Shown: piece after piece, positions 1 through 9,094 of the stretch
Layout: each line of letters starts with the position of its first letter
Numbering within the stretch: position 1 is the stretch's first letter
DNA from: Cohaesibacter gelatinilyticus
GTDB lineage: Bacteria > Pseudomonadota > Alphaproteobacteria > Rhizobiales > Cohaesibacteraceae
Length of the DNA stretch: 64,000 bases
Direction of reading: 5' to 3'
Assembly: GCF_900215605.1 (NCBI RefSeq)
Contig: NZ_OBEL01000001.1
Location: 1,364,001-1,428,000, forward strand
Made by a program: the position numbers and the translations under genes
Notes under the pieces: generated by a model
Databases searched by the model: none
Told to the model about the DNA's origin: nothing
The model's input: only the letters and a program-made list of their open reading frames with translations

Positions 1-1
1 C

Positions 2-1375
2 GAAAAGCAAGGCATCACTGCGGCCGAATTGGCTGATCGTAACGCACCGGTTTTCGAGAAGATGGCCAAAGCGCTGAATTGCTCGAACAACGATTTCATC
101 CGTACCACCCAGGCTCGCCACTATGAGAGCTGCAAAGCCATATGGAAAAAGATGGAAGAGGCTGGTGATATATATCTCGACAGCTATGCTGGCTGGTATT
201 CCGTGCGTGATGAGGCATTCTATGCCGAGAGTGAAACCGAGGTCCGCGATGATGGTGTGCGCTATGGCCCTCAGGGAAGCCCGGTAGAATGGACCGAAGA
301 GGAAAGTTACTTTTTCCGCCTGTCAAAATATGAAGATAAATTACTTGAATTGTATGAAAGCAAGCCTGATTTCATTGGTCCGGCAGAGCGCCGCAACGAA
401 GTCGTTTCCTTCGTAAAAGGTGGTCTGCGCGATCTGTCGATTTCTCGTACCACATTCGATTGGGGTATTCCGGTTCCCGGCACCGACAATCACGTAATGT
501 ATGTATGGGTCGATGCGCTGACCAACTATATCACTGCTCTCGGCTATCCCAATGAAGATACGGACAATTTCAAGGCCTTCTGGCCGAATGCCATGCATAT
601 CATTGGCAAGGACATTACTCGCTTCCATACGGTCTATTGGCCAGCATTTCTGATGTCCGCGGGTCTGACATTGCCAAGTCGCGTTTTCGCCCATGGTTTC
701 CTGTTCAACCGTGGTGAGAAAATGTCGAAATCCGTTGGTAACGTGATCGATCCGTTCTCGCTTCTGGAAGAGTATGGCCTGGATCAGACACGCTTCTTCT
801 TCATGCGCGAAGTGCCTTTCGGCAACGATGGCAATTATAGCCACGATGCGATCGTCAATCGCACCAATGCTGATCTTGCAAACGATCTGGGCAATCTGGC
901 CAGCCGGTCACTCTCTATGATTGCCAAGAACTGCGACAAGCAGCTTCCAGCACCTGGTGATTTCAGCGATGAAGACAAGGCTATTCTAGCACAAGCCGAT
1001 GCGATGCTGGAAAAATGTCGTGAGGCTATGGATCGTCAGCGTCTGCATAAGGCGCTGGAGGCCATTTGGGATGTCGTTGGCGAAGCCAATAAATATTTCG
1101 CATCTCAGGAGCCTTGGGCACTGCGCAAGACTGATCCTGAACGCATGAATACAGTGCTCTATCTTACCGCAGAGCTTATCCGACAAGTGGGAATTCTGGC
1201 GCAGCCTTTCATTCCAGACTCCGCCGAGAAGCTTCTTGACCTTTTGGCCATTCCAGCGAACAAGCGCTCATTCTCCAACCTTGGTGAAGCCGGCCGCCTA
1301 TCCACTGGTACGCCAATCGAAAAACCAAGCCCGGTTTTCCCTCGCTACGTCGAGAAAACCGAAGAAGACGCTTGA
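2..1375 (+). CDS. metG: Methionyl-tRNA synthetase, 3' part (5' end outside window)
   Basis: Charges tRNA-Met with methionine in the cytoplasm. The frame is open to the left edge, so the true start and the HIGH signature lie upstream; about 457 residues are present. The class I signature KMSKS is encoded at 719-733, preceded by the conserved [14 protein letters not shown] context, and the anticodon-binding helical domain follows to the stop. There is no C-terminal tRNA-binding (Trbp111-like) extension, as is usual for the shorter alphaproteobacterial form. The tatD gene follows after 37 bases and is probably co-transcribed. The identity is secure; only the N-terminus is unknown. Confidence 0.96.
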   Translation, partial: EKQGITAAELADRNAPVFEKMAKALNCSNNDFIRTTQARHYESCKAIWKKMEEAGDIYLDSYAGWYSVRDEAFYAESETEVRDDGVRYGPQGSPVEWTEEESYFFRLSKYEDKLLELYESKPDFIGPAERRNEVVSFVKGGLRDLSISRTTFDWGIPVPGTDNHVMYVWVDALTNYITALGYPNEDTDNFKAFWPNAMHIIGKDITRFHTVYWPAFLMSAGLTLPSRVFAHGFLFNRGEKMSKSVGNVIDPFSLLEEYGLDQTRFFFMREVPFGNDGNYSHDAIVNRTNADLANDLGNLASRSLSMIAKNCDKQLPAPGDFSDEDKAILAQADAMLEKCREAMDRQRLHKALEAIWDVVGEANKYFASQEPWALRKTDPERMNTVLYLTAELIRQVGILAQPFIPDSAEKLLDLLAIPANKRSFSNLGEAGRLSTGTPIEKPSPVFPRYVEKTEEDA

Positions 1376-1412
1376 TTTCGGTAACTTTGAGGGCATATAG
1401 GAGCCTGGAATC

Positions 1413-2195
1413 ATGCTGGTAGATAGCCATTGCCATCTGGATTTTCCAGAATTGAGCGAAGAACTGGATGAAGTCGTCCGCCGAGCAGAACTGGCAGGCG
1501 TCAGCCATATGGTGACCATCTCGACACATATCCGCAAGTTTGATCAGATCAAAGCTATTGCGGAGGGTTACGATAATATCTTCTGCTCGGTCGGCACCCA
1601 TCCGCACAATGCGGACAAAGAGTTGGATTTCAAAGCGGACGATATCGCCAAACTGGCAGAGCATCCTAAATGTGTTGCCATTGGTGAAGCGGGTCTGGAC
1701 TATTTCTACGACAACGCACCACGTGAAGCACAGGCTCAAGGCCTGCGCGCACACATCGATGCTGCACGCATGACACAGTTGCCATTGGTCATCCATTCTC
1801 GTGATGCAGATGATGATATGATTTCCATCCTGAAAGAAGGAATGGAGCAGGGGGCTTACCCTGCACTGTTGCATTGCTTTTCATCGGGTCGAAAGCTTGC
1901 AATGGAAGCTCTGGATATGGGTCATTATGTCTCCCTTTCCGGAATTCTCACTTTCAAGCGCAGTCAAGAAATTCGGGATATCGTCGCTGATGTGCCTCTG
2001 GATCGTCTGCTTGTCGAGACTGATGCCCCATATCTTGCACCAATGCCATATCGTGGAAAGCGCAATGAGCCAGCTTATGTTGCTCATACCGCAGAGATTC
2101 TGGCTGAGGTCAAAGGCGTTTCAAAAGAAGAAATCGCCCGCATCACAACAGACAATTTCTTCCGCCTCTTTTCCAAGGCAAAGCAAGAAATATAA
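1413..2195 (+). CDS. tatD: TatD-family metal-dependent hydrolase
   Basis: A 260-residue TIM-barrel hydrolase of the TatD family (known members are 3'-5' exonucleases and DNases). The metal-binding pattern is complete: SHCHLD at residues 4-9, the GEAGLDYF strand, a conserved His in HSRDADDD, and ETDAPYLAP near residue 204. The ATG at 1413 is preceded by an AGGAG-type ribosome site. The gene sits between metG and an MBL-fold hydrolase that begins 21 bases after its stop, an arrangement common in Hyphomicrobiales. The physiological substrate is not settled for most of the family. Confidence 0.93.
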   Translation: MLVDSHCHLDFPELSEELDEVVRRAELAGVSHMVTISTHIRKFDQIKAIAEGYDNIFCSVGTHPHNADKELDFKADDIAKLAEHPKCVAIGEAGLDYFYDNAPREAQAQGLRAHIDAARMTQLPLVIHSRDADDDMISILKEGMEQGAYPALLHCFSSGRKLAMEALDMGHYVSLSGILTFKRSQEIRDIVADVPLDRLLVETDAPYLAPMPYRGKRNEPAYVAHTAEILAEVKGVSKEEIARITTDNFFRLFSKAKQEI

Positions 2196-2216
2196 CCATT
2201 GGGGAAGGGAGCTGAT

Positions 2217-3035
2217 ATGCCAACTGAGTCCAGGTCCAATTATCGCCTGACTATTCTCGGCTGCGGCTCCTCGCCTGGCACTCCACGTGTTGGCGGAGAT
2301 TGGGGTCAATGCGACCCAAACAATCCGAAAAATCTGCGCCAGCGCTGCTCGGCCTTGTTCGAGCGTTTTGCCAATGATGAAGTCACTCGAGTACTGGTTG
2401 ATACCGGGCCGGATTTCCGCCATCAGATGTTACAAGCCAATGTCGATTGGGTTGATGGAGTAGTCTATACCCATCCACATGCTGACCATCTGCATGGCAT
2501 CGATGATTTACGTGCCTTTGTGATCAATCGTCGTGAGCGCGTCGATGTGTACGCGAACGAACTAACTGCGGAACGTATGCATGAAGCATTCGGGTATTGT
2601 TTCAAGACACCACCGGGAAGCTCATACCCACCAATTCTGAACGACCATCGTATCGATCACGCCCAGCCAGTCATTGTCGAAGGTCCGGCAGGCCATGTGG
2701 AACTGCTGCCATACCAACAAGTCCATGGCGATATCCATTCCCTTGGCTTTCGCTGCGGCAACATCGCTTACTCATCCGATGTCAGCGATCTGGAACCAGA
2801 AAGCATCGAGCTACTTTCAGATCTGGATGTATGGATTGTCGATGCTTTGCGCTACACGCCACATCCCAGCCATTTCAGTGTTGATGAAGTGCTGAGCTGG
2901 GTAGAACGTCTTGAGCCCAAACGCACAATCCTCACACATATGCACATCGATCTGGATTACGAAGCATTGCTCAAATATCTGCCAGACCATGTAGAGCCTG
3001 CTTATGATGGCATGACTATCAACTTCGATATCTGA
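2217..3035 (+). CDS. MBL-fold metallo-hydrolase (PhnP-like)
   Basis: A 272-residue metallo-beta-lactamase-fold phosphodiesterase-like protein. The metal motif reads HPHADHLHGIDDLR, with later metal ligands in YSSDVSDLEP and LTHMHIDLDYE. It resembles PhnP and related cyclic-phosphate or nucleotide phosphodiesterases. No phn genes are nearby, so a role in phosphonate use is not supported. I chose the ATG at 2217 because GGGGAAGGGAG lies just upstream; the frame is open a few codons further to a TTG. It follows tatD with a 21-base gap and is probably the last gene of the metG-tatD transcription unit. The substrate is unknown. Confidence 0.85.
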   Translation: MPTESRSNYRLTILGCGSSPGTPRVGGDWGQCDPNNPKNLRQRCSALFERFANDEVTRVLVDTGPDFRHQMLQANVDWVDGVVYTHPHADHLHGIDDLRAFVINRRERVDVYANELTAERMHEAFGYCFKTPPGSSYPPILNDHRIDHAQPVIVEGPAGHVELLPYQQVHGDIHSLGFRCGNIAYSSDVSDLEPESIELLSDLDVWIVDALRYTPHPSHFSVDEVLSWVERLEPKRTILTHMHIDLDYEALLKYLPDHVEPAYDGMTINFDI

Positions 3036-3500
3036 CGGTCGTCCAGTTAAGTTAGATATGCAGTATTCCGCCTATGGTTTCAAAGCGTCCACATGTGCGG
3101 CCATCAATGACTGACGAAAGCTAGGTTCACCTTAAATGGATGTCTGCGATGGATCATTCCCAATTTGCCGAACAGCGCAAAAAGATCGCTAAGTGAAACA
3201 AGTTCATCAAGCGATTAGTGATTTGAAAAAATCTCACACCAGTTGCATTTCCTTAACCATACGACGCTACAAAGTCACTTAGCATCAAACGTTCATCCAG
3301 AAAGTGTCCGTATAATTCTTGGTATGTGTTTGGACAAGGTAAGCAAAGTGCGTGCTCGATTATGCATTAAAAAATCTTATTATCTTGTTGTATTTGAAAT
3401 ATAATTCAATTCTCAGTTTACCAATATATCTATTGATATAGAGAATAAAAGTTCCATAATATAGATTATAGGACTTAATCTTGTAGCCGCAAAGCTAAAA
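3036..3500. other. Non-coding stretch, partly AT-rich
   Basis: About 460 bases between the MBL-fold gene and the transposase relic. I see no convincing gene. The part from about 3360 to 3480 is strongly AT-rich. The short frames here have no recognisable motif or ribosome site. It may be further decayed mobile-element sequence. Confidence 0.5.
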
Positions 3501-3850
3501 TGTCGCTCTCTTCTATGGCAGATGCAAATTAGGAGATATGGCACATGGGTTGGGTGGCAATAAGGCACGTGGTCGGCCTCCGAACAATCGGATTCATTCC
3601 TGCCATGCTGCGCGACTATATACTTGCCATCATCAAAGAAAGATATTCTGACTTTGGTTCGACGATGGCAAACGTCATTTGTAATAGCGTCCACACACGA
3701 TTGGTGAATATGTTTTCACTTTGAATCAATTGTCTATCTGTAACGTCTGCATGAATAAGGCATCTCTGCACGCAGCAAAGTGCTTCGCAACGCGCATTTC
3801 TCCGCGGAGCGGCAAAACTGAGAGAGCTTTGATTAGAAGAAGAACGCTTG
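3500..3850 (+). pseudogene. Decayed transposase fragment, ISNCY/IS1202-like
   Basis: Three short frame-shifted stretches read in order like the region after the helix-turn-helix of ISNCY-type transposases. From 3538 the frame gives AHGLGGNKARGRPPNNRI. From about 3602 a second frame gives LRDYILAIIKERYSDFGST. Near 3750 a third gives MNKASLHAAK. They correspond in order to the family's HGLRGRPSNNR, ALIRERYADFGPT and WMIEAGLW segments as I remember them. Frameshifts and stops separate the pieces and the DDE catalytic part is missing, so the element is dead. Its right end runs up to the 3' end of the convergent oxidoreductase gene. Identification is by memory of the family, not by alignment. Confidence 0.6.
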
Positions 3851-3856
3851 GTTCCA

Positions 3857-5035
3857 TCACGTCTCTGACAGATGATGAGAAAGCTCAAAGGTCGGTGGAA
3901 CCTCGAAACTATCAGGAAGCCCGCTCAGACGTTCCATAGCAATCTGTGCTATGTGATGTGCAATGCCGTAGGAGATCTTGAACCCACCAGTAGCAACGAA
4001 TACTCGTTTGGAACCCGGCAGGAAACCAATCATGGGATCGCGTTTAATGGCTTTCGGACGGACACCAGCCCATCGATTAACAACTTCGGCACCGCGCACC
4101 GCAGGACAAAGAGCTTGTGCCTTCTCCCACATTTCATCACATATCTCATCGGTCGAAGATGGGTCTTGCCATTCATTTTCCGACGAGCTGCCAATTGCAC
4201 AATAACCATGGTCATGGGGCACCACATAAAGCCCGCGATCATAGAGGATGGGTAGCCCAGGCCCCTGATCAGCTTTGACCAGCAAAGATTGACCTTTGAC
4301 GCCCTGACCGAGATTGGAGCGATCCAGCATCGCTTCCAGAATGGGAAAAGATTGATAGCCTGCCGACAAGACCATCTGACCAGCTGAAATATTGGACCCA
4401 TCAGCCAATGTGACCACTACGCCAGCCCCCTGCTCTTTTATTTCAATCACCTCACAATGTTCTCGAATGACGCCACCGCGTTTCACTACGCTTGCCTTCA
4501 CCGCCGCACAATAAAGTCGAGGACTTGCACGAGCGGATAGATTGTCGAAGGCATAGCCTTCGGGAGCGAAATCCGGATTGAGCCATCCATCATAGTCGAC
4601 CTTGCAGCGCAATTCATAAAAATATCCGGTCTCTGCCTTCTGCCAGACGCGTTCAGCCTCATCCGAACGGATCTGACTATGACCCTTCAGATTGGAATTG
4701 CTCAGCGGTACAATCCGTCCGCAGCGCTCATACCCGGTAGGAAGATCAACCTCTTCTTCAAGAGTTGCTTTAACTTTAGAAAGAGATTTCAATGCATTGA
4801 ATTGAAATTCTTTTTTGACATTCCATCTGGCCGGCATATGTGGCATTAACGCACCAAGAAGACCAAAGCTTGCCCCCTCACCGGCACCGGCTCGATCGAC
4901 GATCATGACTGAAAATCCCGCCCCTAAGAGAGCTCTTGCGATTGACAGGCCAAAGATTCCGCCACCAACAATCAGGCAATCGACAGCGTGTGAGGAAAGG
5001 CTGCTATTTGCACTTGGCATTTGGTCTTGTTCCAT
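3857..5035 (-). CDS. FAD-dependent oxidoreductase, MnmC-C/DAO family
   Basis: A 392-residue flavoprotein of the D-amino-acid-oxidase fold. The N-terminal dinucleotide-binding motif is VGGGIFGLSIARALL (residues about 22-36). A GLLGALMPHMP loop follows, and near the C-terminus RWAGVRPKAIKRDPMIGFLP and the FAD-binding VATGGFKISYGIAHH. It is divergent from mnmD, 57 bases apart. In E. coli MnmC the same two activities are fused: an FAD domain converts cmnm5U to nm5U and a methyltransferase makes mnm5U. The context therefore suggests this is the stand-alone oxidoreductase half. A glycine or sarcosine oxidase-like activity is the main alternative. The start chosen is the first ATG; a second lies five codons in. 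Confidence 0.8.
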   Translation of the reverse strand: MEQDQMPSANSSLSSHAVDCLIVGGGIFGLSIARALLGAGFSVMIVDRAGAGEGASFGLLGALMPHMPARWNVKKEFQFNALKSLSKVKATLEEEVDLPTGYERCGRIVPLSNSNLKGHSQIRSDEAERVWQKAETGYFYELRCKVDYDGWLNPDFAPEGYAFDNLSARASPRLYCAAVKASVVKRGGVIREHCEVIEIKEQGAGVVVTLADGSNISAGQMVLSAGYQSFPILEAMLDRSNLGQGVKGQSLLVKADQGPGLPILYDRGLYVVPHDHGYCAIGSSSENEWQDPSSTDEICDEMWEKAQALCPAVRGAEVVNRWAGVRPKAIKRDPMIGFLPGSKRVFVATGGFKISYGIAHHIAQIAMERLSGLPDSFEVPPTFELSHHLSET

Positions 5036-5092
5036 CTTAATTTAGCGTGAGATTGAGTGGCCGAACCCTAACTGATAGCAAAGGCATTTCCT

Positions 5093-5884
5093 ATGGCCGA
5101 ACAGGCAGAACTCTCCTGGCTGGACAATTTGACCCCCATATCCACACGCTTTGACGACAGCTACTATTCCCGCCAGAACGGTTTGGAAGAAACACGCTAT
5201 GTCTTCATTGAAGGGAATGGACTTCCTGAAAAATGGAAAAAACAGAAATACCCGATCATCGGTGAGCTTGGATTTGGTACCGGCTTGAATTTTCTTGCCA
5301 CATGGCAGGCATATATGCACCACCAGAACTCATCCACAAAGATCTCTTTAAATAAGTTACATGAGGATAACATAGCCGATTGCGCGCAAGAGGATGGCGC
5401 AGACGTGATATCAAGTGACCAATACCTGACATTTTGCTCCTTTGAAAAATACCCAATGAGCGCAGATGAGCTGACAAAAGCTCTCTCCCCTTGGAGCGAA
5501 CTTAAACCATTCTCTGAAGTTTTGATCAGTCAGTGGCAAAACCTCATGCAAGGCTGGAACTGTCTCGCATTTGAACAAGCTTACCTGTATCTCTTCATTG
5601 GCGATGCGCATGACGGCCTGCAATCGCTACCAAAAGAATTATCTGGCCAGATCGAAGCATGGTATCTGGACGGCTTCAATCCCAAGACCAATCCGGATCT
5701 CTGGGCCCTGCCCCTGCTCAAGACGCTGTTGGAATCCAGTCAGCAAGGAGCAACCTTTGCCACCTATACCGCTGCTGGCTGGGTTCGCCGTAATTTACAA
5801 GAAGTCGGATTTGTAGTTTCCAAACGTAAAGGCTTCGGTCATAAACGTGATATGTGTTTCGGCATCAAACCGCAGCACGACTAA
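5093..5884 (+). CDS. mnmD: tRNA 5-aminomethyl-2-thiouridine methyltransferase, MnmD (stand-alone MnmC1)
   Basis: A 263-residue SAM-dependent methyltransferase matching the N-terminal half of MnmC, which makes mnm5s2U at wobble position 34. The SAM loop is GELGFGTGLNF (residues 57-67). YLDGFNPKTNPDLW lies near 191-204, and YTAAGWVRRNLQEVGF followed by SKRKGFGHKRDM near the end; these match E. coli MnmC closely. An insertion of about 35 polar residues after the SAM loop (about 75-108) is unusual. The protein ends after the methyltransferase domain, so it lacks the fused oxidase; the divergent FAD gene may supply it. mazG follows closely downstream. Confidence 0.9.
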   Translation: MAEQAELSWLDNLTPISTRFDDSYYSRQNGLEETRYVFIEGNGLPEKWKKQKYPIIGELGFGTGLNFLATWQAYMHHQNSSTKISLNKLHEDNIADCAQEDGADVISSDQYLTFCSFEKYPMSADELTKALSPWSELKPFSEVLISQWQNLMQGWNCLAFEQAYLYLFIGDAHDGLQSLPKELSGQIEAWYLDGFNPKTNPDLWALPLLKTLLESSQQGATFATYTAAGWVRRNLQEVGFVVSKRKGFGHKRDMCFGIKPQHD

Positions 5885-5916
5885 CATCCAGCTCCCCTCG
5901 CCTGCGTAATTCCCAG

Positions 5917-6795
5917 ATGGATCTTTCTCCCATGATATCAGATATGAAAATTGAAGCCTCGAACGACATTTCTATGCTGTTGGAAATCATGGCCAGATTG
6001 CGGGATAAGGATACAGGGTGTCCTTGGGATGTAGAGCAGACCTTTGCTTCCATCATTCCCTATACGATTGAAGAAGCTTATGAGGTGCAGGACGCTATCG
6101 AGCGAAATGATCTGGATGATATGAGAGAAGAGCTCGGAGATCTCCTCTTGCAAGTTGTCTTCCATGCACAAATGGCCAAAGAACAACAGGCATTCGATTT
6201 CGGAGATGTCGTCCACGCCATCACAAAGAAAATGGTCAGGCGCCATCCTCATGTCTTTGGAGATGCAGGGCAACGCGGTAAAGATCTTGTCAAAGGTGCA
6301 TGGGAAGCCATCAAGAATGAAGAAAAGCAGGAACGCCAAGAACGCCGCACAGCACTAGGCCTTGTTGAAGGTGATGGACCAGGAGCATTCCTGGATGATG
6401 TACCACGTGGCCTTCCATCCATGAAAGCCGCTGTCAAACTTCAAAAACTAGCCAGCAAGGTTGGCTTTGACTGGAATGATCCACATCTCGTCCTGGACAA
6501 AATAGAAGAAGAAACGCAGGAATCCAGAACCGAGTTGGCTGAATTGCTAAAATCAGGCACTTCTCTTGATAGCGTAGAGATGAAATCGGAAATTGGCGAT
6601 CTTCTCTTTGCTGTGATCAATCTCGCACGCCATTGTCACATTGACCCAGATGAAGCCCTGGCAATGACCAATCAGAAATTCCGTGATCGCTTCGCGCACG
6701 TCGAGAGCAGCCTGGAGAACAAAAGTCGAAGCCTTCACGAAGCAAGTCTGGATGAAATGGAAGAACTCTGGCAAGCCGCCAAATCACGGACCTAA
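5917..6795 (+). CDS. mazG: Nucleoside triphosphate pyrophosphohydrolase MazG
   Basis: A protein of about 292 residues with the two-module MazG architecture. It hydrolyses NTPs and dNTPs to the monophosphate and pyrophosphate. The first module begins GCPWDVEQTFASI and has the metal-binding EEAYEV and EELGDLLLQVVFHAQ helices. The second has EEETQESRTEL and EIGDLLFAVINLARH. The frame is open into mnmD (to an ATG at 5854). I chose the ATG at 5917 because the family starts about here; in-frame ATGs at 5932 and 5944 are also possible and none has a strong ribosome site. The 3' end overlaps the convergent kptA remnant by 12 bases. Confidence 0.92.
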   Translation: MDLSPMISDMKIEASNDISMLLEIMARLRDKDTGCPWDVEQTFASIIPYTIEEAYEVQDAIERNDLDDMREELGDLLLQVVFHAQMAKEQQAFDFGDVVHAITKKMVRRHPHVFGDAGQRGKDLVKGAWEAIKNEEKQERQERRTALGLVEGDGPGAFLDDVPRGLPSMKAAVKLQKLASKVGFDWNDPHLVLDKIEEETQESRTELAELLKSGTSLDSVEMKSEIGDLLFAVINLARHCHIDPDEALAMTNQKFRDRFAHVESSLENKSRSLHEASLDEMEELWQAAKSRT

Positions 6796-7074
6796 ATAGT
6801 TGGGCACCACTCGATCGGTCAGCCAGACGCCATTGTCCGAGAGATAGAATGCTTGTCCGTCTTTTGCCATCTTTCCTGCAGCAACATTCAATATAACTGG
6901 CGAGCCATGATGACTTCCAACTGTATGAGCTGTGTCCCTGTCCTTGGATAGATGCACAAACTGTCGACTACCCGATTTCAATCCCTTCTTGAAAACAGAC
7001 GGGAGAAAACGACTGGCAGTTCCATGATAAAGGATGTCGGGTGGAGATTGCGGCTGCAAGTTCAGATTGACATT
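6784..7074 (-). pseudogene. kptA: 5'-truncated RNA 2'-phosphotransferase (kptA/tpt1 remnant)
   Basis: The reading encodes the C-terminal half of KptA/Tpt1, which removes a 2'-phosphate from RNA using NAD+. Visible features are ILYHGTASRFLPSVFKKGL, the VHLSKDRDTAHTVGSHHG segment and FYLSDNGVWLTDRVVPNYL. The open frame ends upstream at a TGA (about 7075-7077), in the linker before ILYHGTA. The N-terminal winged-helix domain with its catalytic Arg-His pair is therefore gone. A short TTG-initiated product of 91 residues (from 7059) is formally possible but would lack catalytic residues. The break lies next to the hflX terminator, so deletion or rearrangement there removed the front half. Confidence 0.75.
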
Positions 7075-7082
7075 TCATTGAC

Positions 7083-7104
7083 AAAAAGGGGCTTTGCGCC
7101 CCTT
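7083..7104 (-). terminator. Terminator of hflX
   Basis: A 7-bp stem (AAGGGGC/GCCCCTT, 5-base loop) is followed on the minus strand by a T-rich run. It lies 8 bases past the hflX stop and just before the truncated kptA. Confidence 0.85.
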
Positions 7105-7111
7105 CTATTTT

Positions 7112-8515
7112 CTATATGACTCTGAAACGATTTCGGATCTCATCTTGATACTTCATCTGAATGCGAAGAGACAATCTGATACCTTCTTCTTCATCCTCTC
7201 GTGTCAATACATCGCAATGCTGATAAAGCCAAGCAAGTCCCTGCCCATCGGCATAATCCAGACGAACAGAAAGTAGATTGTCCTTCTCGGCCAATTTATC
7301 TTCGACTGCTTCAAGTAACAGCTCTTCACCTTCACCGGTAATTGCAGACAGCGCAATCGCTTGCATTTGCTCTGTAGCAAGGGAGCGCTGCTGCTGCCCC
7401 GCCAAATCAACCAAAGACATACGTTCCTCGTCATCAAGAAGATCAATCTTGTTCCAGATCTCGATCACACGTGGATCTTCATCCATCTTGATTCCAAGAT
7501 GATCCAGTACGCTGGCAACATCTTCAGCCTGCGCAGCTGTATCTTCATGGGAGATATCGCGCACATGCAAAATGACATCTGCCTCAAGCACCTCCTCCAA
7601 AGTAGCACGAAAGGCCGCAACCAAATGTGTCGGAAGGTCGGAAATGAATCCCACCGTATCTGACAGAATGATCTGACGACCATGCGGAAGGCTCAAGGTC
7701 CGCAGGGTTGGATCCAGAGTCGCAAAAAGTAAGTCCTTGGCGAAAATATCCGCATCAGTCAAGCGATTGAAAAGCGTAGATTTTCCGGCATTTGTATAGC
7801 CAACCAGAGCGACGACCGGGTGTGGTACCTTCTGCCTGTTTGAACGATGTAGCCCGCGTGTTCGGCGCACTTGTTCCAGATCTCGCTCCAATCGACCGAT
7901 CTTATCCTGCAAGGCCCGGCGGTCTGCTTCAATCTGGGTTTCGCCTGGACCACCCATGAAGCCAATACCACCACGCTGTCGCTCCAGATGAGTCCAACTA
8001 CGAACCAGGCGGCCTTTTTGATAGTTCAGATGAGCAAGTTCGACCTGTAAGCGTCCTTCCCTGGTTTGCGCCCGACGGCCAAAAATTTCAAGAATGAGAC
8101 CAGTTCGATCAAGGACCTTGCACTTCCATTCTGTTTCAAGATTGCGTTGCTGGATAGGTGTCAACGGAGAATCCATGATAACAAGCTCTATCTTGTCATC
8201 ATGAATTCGATCGCCAATCTCCGCAAGCTTGCCTTTACCAATAAGGGTGGAAGGTCTAATGGTAGTCAGTGGGACCCGTAACACATCAACCACATTCAGA
8301 TTGATGGCAGCAGCAAGACCTTTCGCTTCTTCAAGACGTGCCTGATCGCTTCGGCGAATGGGCTTGCCATCCCCTTGAGCAATTTTCTTGCCTTGTAGAT
8401 GTTGCGAGAGAATGGGAACCAGAACCAATGCAGAAACCGCAACCTCCCCTCGGTCAATCAAAGGGCGATTGCGGCGCTTGGGCTTATCGCCCTCAAATTC
8501 TTCGTGGTCAGCCAA
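7112..8515 (-). CDS. hflX: GTPase HflX
   Basis: A 467-residue ribosome-associated GTPase that splits or rescues 70S ribosomes under stress. The N-terminal HflX domain contains the glycine-rich FMGGPGETQIE segment (residues 186-196) before a coiled linker. The G domain has Walker A GYTNAGKST (239-247), DTVGF as G3 and NKID as G4. A C-terminal domain follows. The gene begins directly after the hfq stop with no gap, so hfq-hflX form one unit, as in many proteobacteria. A strong hairpin terminator lies just downstream. Confidence 0.97.
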   Translation of the reverse strand: MADHEEFEGDKPKRRNRPLIDRGEVAVSALVLVPILSQHLQGKKIAQGDGKPIRRSDQARLEEAKGLAAAINLNVVDVLRVPLTTIRPSTLIGKGKLAEIGDRIHDDKIELVIMDSPLTPIQQRNLETEWKCKVLDRTGLILEIFGRRAQTREGRLQVELAHLNYQKGRLVRSWTHLERQRGGIGFMGGPGETQIEADRRALQDKIGRLERDLEQVRRTRGLHRSNRQKVPHPVVALVGYTNAGKSTLFNRLTDADIFAKDLLFATLDPTLRTLSLPHGRQIILSDTVGFISDLPTHLVAAFRATLEEVLEADVILHVRDISHEDTAAQAEDVASVLDHLGIKMDEDPRVIEIWNKIDLLDDEERMSLVDLAGQQQRSLATEQMQAIALSAITGEGEELLLEAVEDKLAEKDNLLSVRLDYADGQGLAWLYQHCDVLTREDEEEGIRLSLRIQMKYQDEIRNRFRVI

Positions 8516-8770
8516 TCAGCTATCGGCTTTCTCGGCGGTTTCTCCGCCTTCAAACAGCGATAAAGGGCCATTTGGCATGATGGTCGAAATCGCGTGCTTA
8601 TAGACCAGCTGGGAATGTCCGTCACGGCGCAGTAAGACGCAGAAGTTATCAAACCACGTGACAACGCCTTGCAACTTGACGCCATTCACGAGAAAAATGG
8701 TCAGCGGCGTTTTGGTTTTTCTAACATGGTTGAGAAAAGTATCTTGGAGGTTCTGGGCGCGTTCTGCCAT
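8516..8770 (-). CDS. hfq: RNA chaperone Hfq
   Basis: An 84-residue Sm-like RNA chaperone that pairs small RNAs with mRNAs as a hexamer. The Sm1 stretch ([23 protein letters not shown]) and the Sm2 YKHAISTI motif are intact. The tail after the Sm core is short and acidic, typical of alphaproteobacteria. AGGAAAA stands before the ATG. It is directly followed by hflX. Confidence 0.97.
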   Translation of the reverse strand: MAERAQNLQDTFLNHVRKTKTPLTIFLVNGVKLQGVVTWFDNFCVLLRRDGHSQLVYKHAISTIMPNGPLSLFEGGETAEKADS

Positions 8771-9094
8771 TTTTCCTGCCTTATTGTTTATCTGTTTGGT
8801 GTCAAGGTGAACCGATAATCATTATTGACCAGCAAATGCGGAAAGGCCAAGACGTGATTTCATAAATAGCCAATTAGGCTCGGATATCGCATTGATTGTC
8901 CACAAGTCAGCGTGAAATCGCGCGCCGCAAAGGTTAGGCATCAAAACCTACAAAATCAGATAGTCCCGACTAACCATTGGAATGTTCAATAATAAAAACT
9001 GATTCAGTACTCATCCCATACTAACTGAAATCTGATTGCTGCCAAGAGACCACATGCCTGTACCAACAAGAAAGCGGAGAGTTTTAGCCGCGAT
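8771..9094. other. Intergenic region upstream of hfq
   Basis: About 320 bases between the trkH stop and the hfq start. It must hold the hfq-hflX promoter region. I see no gene, no clear strong terminator for trkH, and no recognisable RNA element. Confidence 0.6.

Noticed and set aside
3721-3939. 72-codon plus-strand frame overlapping the FAD oxidoreductase end
   Set aside because: Overlaps a better-supported gene on the other strand. Its first half is better explained as part of the decayed transposase.
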